Shown here one piece after another: positions 47,849 through 56,732 of a DNA stretch of 64,000 bases. The notes below the pieces were generated by a model. The model was given only the letters and a program-made list of their open reading frames with translations, searched no databases and was not told the origin of the DNA. The number at the start of each line of letters is the position of its first letter. The first letter of the stretch is position 1. Source of the DNA: Ceratodon purpureus. Its lineage: Eukaryota > Streptophyta > Bryopsida > Pseudoditrichales > Ditrichaceae. The DNA is taken from assembly GCA_014871385.1 (NCBI GenBank), contig CM026426.1:45556484-45620483 (forward strand), written 5' to 3'. A program made the translations under genes and the position numbers.

Positions 47849-48820
47849 AAAGTTATCCCAATCCTAATCCGTCCCCCCTTTACTTGCCTTGCAGGTGCCA
47901 AGGCTAGGATCTACAAATAGTGGATCTGGGGCAAGGAAGTCCGTCGACACCCATTGTCCTTCATCCAATTCCTGCCGCCACTCGCTTCCTGAGACGAGCA
48001 TTGGTGAGAGACGTAGACAGAAGTTGCAGCGTCTTCTTGATAGTCCATTGATGTAGATGGAGGGAATGTTGTGGACACGTCCGCGTCAACGAGCATTTGT
48101 CATGTCAAGATTTGAGTTGTACAGGGGGACTCTTTAGTGATATAGTTATTAGTACGTACAGTGTAGGAGTGACGCACACAATGAATAGATGATTTTAATA
48201 AATGTCTATGTTATTTTAATGTAATTCTTTTTTGAATCGAAATGATTCTTGTGTACATCAAGATTTCCTGTATGCATTAGATGCGTGAATCTCATGCAAA
48301 GTATTTGTTGTCTCTGATATCACAAATCTCTTTAGTTCGACTATACATTGGGTTGAGCTACAGTGTAAAGATTGGTAATGAATAGTTTATTACTATGAAT
48401 GCAAGAACGTGGTGATTGTACTTTACTTTTCTTTCTCGTCTTTAAGTGCCTTGAAGATGGGATCCGAGAAACTTAAAATAAACCGGAAGAGCCTCATCCG
48501 GAGTTAGTATTCCATTAATTTTTCATTTTTTTGGTTAATTAGGTAAAAACTAGCTAGACACTAGCTGCATTAGGAGTTAACGCAAACCGGATACTCCAGA
48601 AACCTAAAAACAATTAACGCAGGAAGTATTCTCGGAACCTTGATTTCGGAAACTCGGAAGAGAAAATACGGAATAGGTTGACGACTCGAGAACTGACCGT
48701 TACCGTAACCGCGTCTAGGATCCGAAACGACGCGGAAGTCATCATGACTCGGATAGGCGTCTAGCTCGGTACGGTGGCGGCTGCAATTACGGGCCGCCGC
48801 AGCTTTTATGATGCCCGTGG

Positions 48821-48828
48821 TATATAAG
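48821..48828 (+). promoter_or_regulatory. TATA box in solo LTR
   Basis: TATATAAG, 151-158 bp before the ATG at 48979. Context and spacing are shared with 56323-56330 and 41469-41478. Confidence 0.6.
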
Positions 48829-48978
48829 CGAGGGTGTTAGGGTTTGGAGTTCCTTTTTGCGGACTGGGAGTAGGGAGTGAAAGAGTGGTGAGGTGTTTTG
48901 TCTTTTCCGATTCACTGGCAGTTGGATTGCCGGGTTTCTTGCTGTCGGATCGCAAAGGGAGAGAAGTGAGACGTAGAA

Positions 48979-49575
48979 ATGGCGCACGTCCAGTGTAGAG
49001 TTCTTAGTCGCGGCACTCCGGTGAAAGAGTCGCAGATGGAAGAATTGATTGCCGATCTCACCCGGATGAGGTGCCAGGGTTTGCTGTCACGGCCGTGGTT
49101 GCTGAAGAATGAGGCGATGGTGAGGGAGGTCCTGGACGGACCGGACAATAGGTGGGACAACACGATCCGGGGCAAGCCCACGCTGTGGAATGCGGAACAG
49201 TGGGCGGAAACTTACGACTTCGAGCAGAACGGACTTCTTTGGGCAACCCGGACGGATAGGTACGTGCAGGATAGGTTTCACGGGAAGATCCATAAGAATA
49301 ATGGATACGAGATAGACGCCTGCAAGGATAGGAGGCAAAGACAGGTCTTAGCCTTCCTCGTTCCGATCCTGTATCCGCTGAAACCGGAACAGGTCACCAT
49401 TACGGTCGGGAACACCATCTTTGGAGCGTACACGGGGGAACGTCCGGTGAATTGGGCCGCGCTCATGGCGGAAGTCGTGCGGAAGATGGTGCCATCGATC
49501 GGAAAGAAGCCGACCCCTATCGCCCCTTTCCTCTACCACCTTTACCACGCATATAGTTTGCTCGGAGAGTTTTGA
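48979..49575 (+). CDS. LTR-encoded protein, N-terminal part (truncated by deletion)
   Basis: 198 codons from ATG 48979, opening MAHVQC. It matches the first part of the LTR ORF at 56171-53974 at roughly 85-90% identity by eye and stays open across the spot where that copy has lost a base. It ends shortly after FLYHLYHAY because a deletion joins this point to the C-terminal part in another frame, reaching TGA at 49573. Conserved motifs include NGYEIDACKDRRQRQ and ERPVNWAALMAEVV. Some resemblance to the 'putative plant transposon protein' domain of plant repetitive genes is possible but untested. Confidence 0.6.
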   Translation: MAHVQCRVLSRGTPVKESQMEELIADLTRMRCQGLLSRPWLLKNEAMVREVLDGPDNRWDNTIRGKPTLWNAEQWAETYDFEQNGLLWATRTDRYVQDRFHGKIHKNNGYEIDACKDRRQRQVLAFLVPILYPLKPEQVTITVGNTIFGAYTGERPVNWAALMAEVVRKMVPSIGKKPTPIAPFLYHLYHAYSLLGEF

Positions 49576-49916
49576 GGAAGAGGAAGGATCCGGCAAAGAA
49601 GGGACCCATTACGATTTCCAGGTCCGACTCGGAAACCTATGCGAGTTCTCCGGTTGGGACAGCCGGAACTGGGACTCGGACCCCTACGACAGGAACCCCT
49701 CCCGCGCATATGTTGCCGAAGTCCCCCAATTCTCCCAAGAACCAAATCGTTACCCGGCTGTCCTTGGAGGCCCAGGCGAAGGAGTCAAAGGCGAAACGGA
49801 GTGCGAGGCGCCAGGCGGAGCGGGCAGCAAGAGCAGGAGGATCCGAGCCACGGATGACCAAGTCGAAGGAGAAAGACCGCGAGCAGGAGAGCCACAAGAA
49901 GACAAAGATGGGGTAG
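49572..49916 (+). pseudogene. LTR-encoded protein, C-terminal remnant
   Basis: 114 codons matching the end of the ORF at 53974. It opens RKRKDP, followed by ITISRSDSET, then TGTPPAHMLPKSPNSPK, then a Lys/Arg-rich tail ending HKKTKMG. The basic tail could act as a nuclear localisation or nucleic-acid-binding segment. It is out of frame with 48979-49575. Confidence 0.6.
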
Positions 49917-50850
49917 ATTCCTCTCGCTGCAACTGGCCGTCACTTTCCGGATTTATAGGAGTAGATTTCGGATCGGGAGATCCGGTTTAGTCGTAAAGTA
50001 GGATTCTAGGTAGATAACTAGGGATTAGGGTTTTTGATTGAACTGCCGGCGCCGCCGCTTTTGTGAAAGCCCCTGCTTACTTAAACGGGGAAGGCGATGC
50101 AGTCCGGGTCTTCGTTTTGCATGTTTTCTCCCTATATTCCTTATCAGTAAAGTATTCGTGTTTTGCAAGTACTGTGCGTGGTTTCCCGCTAAGTAGGAAT
50201 GATCGGGAAGGATATGAGAGTTCCGCTGTAGCTCGGATAGGAAGGTGATGGGAGTTGTGACGAGACCCGAACCGAAAAAGGTAATGGGATTGAGCGGAAA
50301 GATTTAGTGGATTGTCGTTGGAGTGAAGCCTCACTGCTCCGTCCCCAACCCAACCTCACGCGGAATAGCCGTCGCTAGGGTCGAAGCGGATCAAGGAGTA
50401 CTTGATCGGGCTCCTTGAACTTCTGAAGAGGTTCCGTACACTGTGAGAGGGGGATTCCGAACGTGGTACGGGTTGCCTAGGGATAATCGGATCCTGGTTC
50501 TCCTAGAGCCGGATTGGTTTGTCGTTGTAGTCTCACGGATTGGAAGGGATCGTCTGTGTGACCTGCTGTCCAGAGTATTCTAGGACAGTTGTGAGACGGT
50601 AATTGTTCCGAGACATTGGGGTTTGTGGATGAAACACCTGATGAGAGAAAGAAAGAGTGAGAGAGATAGTTAAGGAGTTACGTTCCGAAGACACTATCCG
50701 AGCAGCGGCAAGGCTCGGAACAATTAGAAGTAACTACTTGGTGAAACACTATTGAATCCCTGGACGATACTCGGAACCTAGTAACAATACGGAAGTTTAC
50801 GCTCAATAAGAGTGCTATCCGGATGTTAGTTGCGTTTCCGTGTTGCGACA

Positions 50851-51104
50851 TATAGATCTGGTCGATCTAAATGAGAGAGTCATCAATTTACCAATACCAT
50901 GTTTTAAATGAATCAATAATGATTTTAGGTAAGGTCTAGGTAAATGAGAAATCATTAATGTGGCCATTTCATTACATGCTTATTTGCCAAATTCAACGAT
51001 ATCTACTAAAATAATGGATATGATGTTGATTACGGTTTAGAGAGTTTGTTCAGATTCTTTTTTGCGCTGGAGGTATCCCAAATGTTTACAAGATTTTTTG
51101 ATTA
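50851..51104. other. Short spacer between the solo LTR and the gene A fragment
   Basis: AT-rich sequence with no recognisable feature. Confidence 0.4.
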
Positions 51105-53037
51105 GCTGCAGGTCCATAAGCAGGCTTGTGGAGATTTAATCATATCTAAGGATTTTTAGGTTCACAAAGGTACCAAGGTCTTCACGCAATACTCAGTACA
51201 TTTCCTAAGTTTTACTAGATGCAGGCTATGCCCTGGTCATCAAACGAGGTTCTAAACAAGTAGAGCTGCTAATGAGAAGCTTGTTTTGAGCACAGAGGTG
51301 TCTTGGAGACACCAACATTGACTTGTGCACCGATGAGGACATTTACCTTGTTGACCCACTAACATGGAAGCCACCTCGACTCAAAACGCTTAATGAGTTC
51401 ATTGAATTCATATGCCATTGAGAACACAGTATCCAAGGATATACATACAGGCCGATGTATCATTGTGTACATGGTCCTACACCCCATGAAGAGGACAAGG
51501 AGATGCAATGCAATCAATTGAGTGAAGAAGTGCTTCTGCTTAAAGGCGAAGCTGTTGCGTGCAACTCAAGGGTGACCCAAGATCTCCGAATGGAGAGAAT
51601 GCATTGATTGACTTAGAGAAGACATGCATGGATTCGCGGTCTGAAATGTAGGTTGTCCGCGATAGCCATTCCAAAAGGGTGGATGTGAAGTGGAATATTC
51701 GCTAAACAACACCCAAGCCCAATAAAATCTAGATTCGTTCTACGGGAGGGTCAAATTCGTCTAAGTTTGGTGTATGTCTAAGGTTGAGTAGGTAGATGAA
51801 GGTTTTTAAGGGAAAATGTCTTAAGGATAACTCTTATCTTTGAGTTTCTGTAGCATTCTGCCAATTAAGTCTTAAGGTACCAACCCCAAGAAATTGTACT
51901 AAGTCTTAAGCTTCAAGTGATACAAGTCTACGGTCCTTGACCATTTAAGTAGACTTTATCATTGCCATCTTGGCTATGGAGTTCCTCCATATAATCTTCT
52001 TCTTCACTTCTTATCCATTTATCAAATAACTCAATGAATTATCAACACACAACTTACCTCAAGCAAAGATGATACTTCAATCTCCTTTACTCCAAGCCAT
52101 TCCTTCTTTAACTTAAGAAAACACACTTAAGTTAGTAATTAATGTATTCATAATACAATTGAATTAAAGCTTCTATCACACTTGAATTACATGAATGCTT
52201 TATACAAACATTAATTCAATATTCAATTCCTTTATCTTATTCAATTTACACAATATAAGAATTCACTCAATTCTCATTGCAAATCTTAATTCCTTCACAC
52301 ACTAAGTACTTCTTGACTTCCAATTTCAACTCAAGTATTTAAATCACTCTTTCAACTTCCAATCTTATTACAATTCAATAATTTGCCAACACTCTTTAAA
52401 CAATTAAGGTAATTCCTTAATTCTCATGAAGTACTATTTAATTTTTAAGTAATACAATGCTAAAACATTACTTCTCTCAAGTCAATGTTCCAAGCATTTA
52501 ACTCACAACACACACATTCAACACTTTCTATACAATTCCTTGTACAATCTTAAAGAATTCACTCATTCTTTTATTGCAAAGACTAGCTCCAAGCTAGGAC
52601 ACACATAATTCACAATGAGGTGATCTCCACTTTGGAGAAGATGGTGATATACTTGAATCCTTAAGGGGTGCACCCTTTCCCAATGGGTGTGCCTTAAGGT
52701 AACATCTATTCTTAAGGTCGTGACTCTCTATAAAGGTGTACTCCTTAACATCTCTTAGCTAGGGGTGTGTCTCTTACTACATTCACACCTAACCTCTCTC
52801 TTTAAGGTTTATTCTTTAACTATTTGCTTATTCTAATGTGGACTAGGTTTCTTTTAAGACCTATTCACATTCTAATGATTATATCCTACTTAAAGCACTT
52901 GATTTTTTATTTTTTAAAGTTTCTATTGCTTTTTTTTTTTATTTTAAAGAATTTGGGCTTAAATCTAAAAAGTAGCTCTACAGTGGAGCAATTGGAGTGC
53001 CATGTGCAAAGTTTCCAAGAAGAGACTGAGTGCAGCT
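51105..53037 (+). pseudogene. Fragment of a second gene A copy, split by one solo LTR and ended by the large retroelement
   Basis: 51105-51683 and 52983-53037 together correspond to the minus-strand segment 16170 to about 15560. Shared words include GATTCAATC/GATTTAATC, GCTATGCCC(T/C)GGTCATCA, AACATTGACTTGTG, CATTGTGTACATGGTCCTAC and GGAGCAATTGGAGTGCCATG. The frame has stops and shifts. At 51684 it is interrupted by a solo LTR and resumes after the GTGGA duplication. At 53038 the Ty3/gypsy element begins, so the rest of the gene, if kept, lies beyond 64000. Confidence 0.75.
51684..52982. mobile_element. Solo LTR of an unrelated AT-rich family
   Basis: 1,299 bp beginning TGTGAAGTGG and ending AGCTCTACA, flanked by the perfect five-base direct repeat GTGGA at 51679-51683 and 52983-52987. 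The flanking gene A sequence rejoins exactly when this segment and one repeat are removed. It has no coding content and is not similar to the other LTRs in the window. It contains CTTAAGG-rich segments near 52660-52810. Orientation is undetermined. Confidence 0.78.
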
Positions 53038-53973
53038 TGTCGGAACACGGAAACGCAACTAACATCCGGATAGTGCTCTAATTGAGCGTAAACTTCCGTA
53101 CTGTCACTAGGTTCCGAGTATCGTCCAGGGATTCAATAGTGTTTCACCAAGTAGTTACTTCTAATCGTTCCGAGCCTTGCCACTGCTCGGATAGTGTCTT
53201 CGGAACGTAACTCCTGAACTATCTCCTTCTCTATTCTTCTCTCATTAGGTGTTTCGTCCACAAACCCCAACGTCTCGGATCAGTTACCGTCTCACAACTG
53301 TCCTAGAGTACTCTGGCCAGCAGGTCACACAAACGATCCTCTCCGATCCGTGGGACTACAACGACAAACCAATCCGGATCTGGGAGAACCAGGATCCGAT
53401 TATCCCTAGGCGACCCGTACCACGTTCCGACTCCCCCTCTCACTGTGCACGGAACCTCTTCAGAAGTTCAGGGAGCCCGACCAAGTAGTTCTTGATCCGC
53501 TTCGACCCTAGCGACGGCTATTCCGTATGAGGTTAATTTGGGGGCGGAACAGTGAGGCTTCACTCCTACGACAATCCGCTAAATCTTTCCGCTCAATCCC
53601 ATCTCCTTTCCGGTTCGGGTCTCGTCGCAACTCCCATCACCTTCCTATCCGAGCTACAGCGGAACTCTCATATCCTTCCCGGATCATTCACACTTAGCTG
53701 GAAATCACTTACAGTACTTACAAAACACAAAATACTTTACTGATAAGGAATATAGGGGGAAAACATGCAAAAACGAAGACCCGGACCGCATCGCCTGCCT
53801 GGTTTAAGTAAGCAGGGGCTTCCACAAAAGCGGCGGCGCCGGCAGTTCAATCAAAACCCTAATCCCTAACTACCTACCTAGAATTCTACTTTACGACTAG
53901 GACGGATCTCCCGATCCGGAATCTACTCCTATAAATCCGGAAAGTTACGACAAGTGGCAGTGAGAGGAATCTA

Positions 53974-56171
53974 TCACTTCTTTGTCTTCTTGTGGCTCTC
54001 CTGCTCGCGATCCTTCGACCTGGTCACCCGCGGCTCTGATCCGCCCGCCCCTGCTGCTCGTGCCGCCTTGCGCCTAGCGCTCCGTTCCGCCTTTGACTCC
54101 CTCTCCTGAGCCTCCAAGGACAACCGGGTAATGATCCGGGGCTTGGGAGAATTGGGCGATTTCGGGATCATATGTGCGGGAGGGGTTCCGGACGTCGGAG
54201 TCCGAGTTTCAGTTCCGGTGGTCCTGACCGGAGAGCTCTCACGCGTCTCTGAATCGGACTCTGAAATCGTAATCGGGACCTCCTTCCTTTTCCGCAACCT
54301 CCGGTAAGCACCGACACTGTTCGGAGGGGAATCCGCTGCCGGCGTTCCGGTGGGAGTAGGCGTCACCGTTCCGGTCTTGGCTGTGGGTGAAGGGGTCAAT
54401 CCCCCCTCCTGAGTCACTCGGGTCCGTCCGGGTGGTGAAATAGGTCGTCCCCATTCCGGTCCCGCTACCTCCCCTTGGTAATTCGCAATGATCACCTCCT
54501 CTCCGAGTCGTGGAAGAACATCCGGCGGCACGGTCCGAGTCACCTGTTCCGAAACCGTCCTCTCCTCGATCCGCCTCTCGGTGACTGTCGTTCCGGTCAC
54601 CTCCACCTGACCTGTGGGGATCGCGCAGCTCTGCTGGACTGTACTGGTTCCGGGTGACGCCACTTGTGCTTGGTGTTCCCGGAGCACATCTGCAATCGTC
54701 CGATTTGTCATGGCGGCCTCTTCGACTGTCATCCGCTCCTCGACTTGGAGGTTACTCCCTATCGGGGTTCGGAACCCCACTCCGCGAGATTCTCCTACCA
54801 CGGCACGAGAGGGCGACCCGGTGAGCGGAAGGCTCCGACCAGCGACTCCGAGACTGGGACTTCCGGTACTCGGATTGAGCAGCTGCCGGACCTTCTTCAG
54901 GATCATGTTCATCGAGTGCTCGCATTTGGAGAGGATCATGATGATCCTTTGCTTGTCCTCGAAATCAGCCGGCTGCACTACGTTTTCATCAAACAGCCGG
55001 GCCTTGTTGATTACCGCTCCCGAACTTCCCACCAACTTCCGAAGCTCCCCCAAAGTCTCCTCCTGCTCGGCGTGGAACTTACGGATCTCATCACTCTTGG
55101 CTGCCAGTTCCTTTGTCAGCTCCTGCAACTGAAGCTCTAGCCGCTTCTTCTCACTCCGGAGATTTGGGGCGTCCTTCAACAACTCCACTTCTCGGATCAC
55201 CTCTTCCGGTAAGCACCCTCCCAGTGATGTACAGACCCTCCGGAACAGGGTTTCGATCCGATCGTAGGAAGCTTGCGCCCGGTGAGTTTCCTCCCGAATC
55301 CCCCGAAATAGGTCCACCGGAAATCCCCGATCGGAACTGACCTCTCTCCGTTCCGGATCTCCCCGGGCCGTAGACGGCTCCGCGTGTCGTGACGCAGCCT
55401 GCTCCGATCGCGATCTGGACTGGGCCCTAGTAGCGCCAGGGTTCGGAACCTCCTTCGTATCGTCCTCATCTTCCGAGGACGTTGTATCCGAGAGCTCACC
55501 TCGCGGATCGGGTTCCATTCCGGGCGGAATCTCCGAGAATTTGAGGCAGTTCTTCGCGTGCGTATATGTCTCGTCCTCCTTATCGGTCAGCAAGTCATAC
55601 GCATGGTAAAGGTGAAAGAGGAAAGGGGAGAGTGGGGTCGGCTTCTTTCCGATCGTCGGCACCATCTTCTGCACCACTTCCGCCATGAGTGCGGCCCAAT
55701 TCACCGGGCGTTCTCCTGAGTACGCTCCGAGGATGGTGTTCCCGACCGTAATGGTGACCTGTGCCGGTTTTTGCGGATACAGGATCGGAACGAGGAAAGC
55801 TAAGACCTGCCTTTGCCTCCTATCCTTGCAGGCGTCTATCTCGTATCCATTGTTCCTATGGATCTTCCCGTGGAACCTATCCTGCACGTACTTATCCGCC
55901 GGGTCGCCCAAAGGAGTCCCTTCTGCTCGAAACCGTAAGCTTCCGCCCACTGTTCCGCATTCCACAGCGTGGGCTTGCCTCGGATCGTATTATCCCACTG
56001 GTTGTCCGGACCTTCCAGGACCTCCCTCACCATCACCTCACTCTTCAGTAACCACGGCCGTGCCAACAATCCCTCACACCTCATCCGAGTGAGGTCGGTG
56101 ATCAGTTCCTCCATATCCGATTCCTTCACTGGAGTTCCGGGGCTAAGGATGCTACACTGCACGTGCGCCAT
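53974..56171 (-). pseudogene. LTR-encoded ~730-codon protein gene, one base deleted
   Basis: ATG 56171 opens MAHVQC and runs about 90 codons to a one-base deletion near 55899, found by comparison with 48979-49575. The second frame then stays open for over 640 codons to the stop at 53974. Parts: conserved N-terminal globular region (~1-200); acidic linker; block VCTSLGGCLPEEVIREVELL; coiled coil (~340-430, RSEKKRLELQLQELTKEL); Thr/Pro-rich region; basic tail with RKRKEVP and a Lys/Arg-rich end (HKKTKK). No nuclease, protease or envelope-type membrane segment is visible. Function is unknown; DNA binding or a capsid-accessory role would be guesses. Whether the 5' LTR copy is intact cannot be seen here. 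Confidence 0.75.
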
Positions 56172-56322
56172 CTCTACTCCTTACTTCTCTCCCTCTACGA
56201 CCCGACAGCAAGAAACCCGGCAATCCAACTGCCGGTGAATCGGAAAAGACAAAAACACCTCACCGCTCTTTCACTCTCTACTCCCAGTTCGCAAGAAGGA
56301 ACTCCAAACCCTAACACCCCCG

Positions 56323-56330
56323 CTTATATA
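56323..56330 (-). promoter_or_regulatory. TATA box of the LTR promoter
   Basis: TATATAAG on the minus strand, 152-159 bp upstream of the LTR-ORF ATG and about 370 bp from the LTR start. The same position in the 5' LTR would place transcription start ahead of the LTR ORF. Confidence 0.6.
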
Positions 56331-56696
56331 CCCCAGGCATAATAAACGCTGTGGCGGCCCGTAATTGCAGCCGCCAACGTACCGGGGTAAACGCCTATCC
56401 GAGTCATGATGACTTCCGCGTCGCTTCGGATCCTTGACGCGGTTACAGTAACGGTCAGTACTCGGATCGTCCACCCGTTCCGTATCTTATCTTCCGAGTT
56501 TCCGGAATCCAGGTTCCGGGAACACTTCCTACGTTAACTGTTTTAACGTTTCTGGAGTATCCGGTTTGCGTTAACTACTAATACTGCTAGTGTCTCGCCA
56601 GTTTTTACCTAATTAACCAAAAAAAATGAAAAATTAATGGAATACTTACGCCGGCTGGGGTTCTTCCGGGTTATTCTGAGTTTCTCGGATCCCACA

Positions 56697-56715
56697 TTAC
56701 CCCATTTTCAAATGT
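56697..56715 (-). promoter_or_regulatory. Polypurine-tract region before the 3' LTR
   Basis: On the minus strand TTTGAAAATGGGGTAA directly precedes TGTGGGATCC. It is a modest purine tract but correctly placed for plus-strand priming. Confidence 0.55.
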
Positions 56716-56732
56716 GAGAGTCCCCGCGAACA

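Larger units (their letters stand above)
43190..48060 (+). pseudogene. Second ParB-like / methyltransferase-like gene, diverged and heavily mutated
   Basis: Exon-like segments: about 43200-44640, 44806-46150, 46310-47235 and 47894-48060, separated by AT-rich introns. Parts in order: Lys-rich N-terminal region (43386-44158); a ParB-like motif near 44310 (FWIINEQHSIAPSK); a block with DVAKHQMEV and ITFDDPTWEL. Then comes a methyltransferase-like core: FGIIDFRFLPKYD near 45620, HNWLLICGDED near 45750, and ELRMEFYLQVLQAFVKIEEA plus VFQLYA near 46050-46130. The tail is Ser/Gln-rich (46627-47235). The core aligns by order with the fusion gene at 3826-8194. Numerous stops, many TAG, make it non-functional as it stands. 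Methyltransferase relationship is moderately secure; catalytic residues are not recognisable. Confidence 0.5.
48456..50850 (+). mobile_element. Solo LTR of the LTR-ORF family with an internal deletion
   Basis: Begins at GATGGGATCCGAG (aligned to TGTGGGATCC of the complete element) and ends GTGTTGCGACA. At 2,395 bp it is about 1.2 kb shorter than the 3,659-bp LTR at 53038, because the middle of the LTR ORF is missing near 49560. No target duplication is apparent (TTGAA on the left, TATAG on the right), so it may derive from recombination between elements at different sites. Confidence 0.8.
53038..56696 (-). repeat. 3' LTR with internal ORF
   Basis: 3,659 bp. On the minus strand it runs TGTGGGATCCGAG to GTGTTCCGACA. 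A TATA box lies about 370 bp in and is followed by a ~730-codon ORF. The final ~940 bp are non-coding. This is far longer than most plant Ty3 LTRs outside Ogre/Tat-type elements. Confidence 0.9.

Noticed and set aside
48451..50855. Target duplication around the solo LTR at 48456-50850
   Set aside because: Flanks TTGAA and TATAG do not match, even when the boundary is shifted by two bases.
54614..55140. Plus-strand ORFs of 158-172 codons within the 3' LTR
   Set aside because: They lie opposite the LTR-encoded gene, which is supported by conservation in three other LTR copies.
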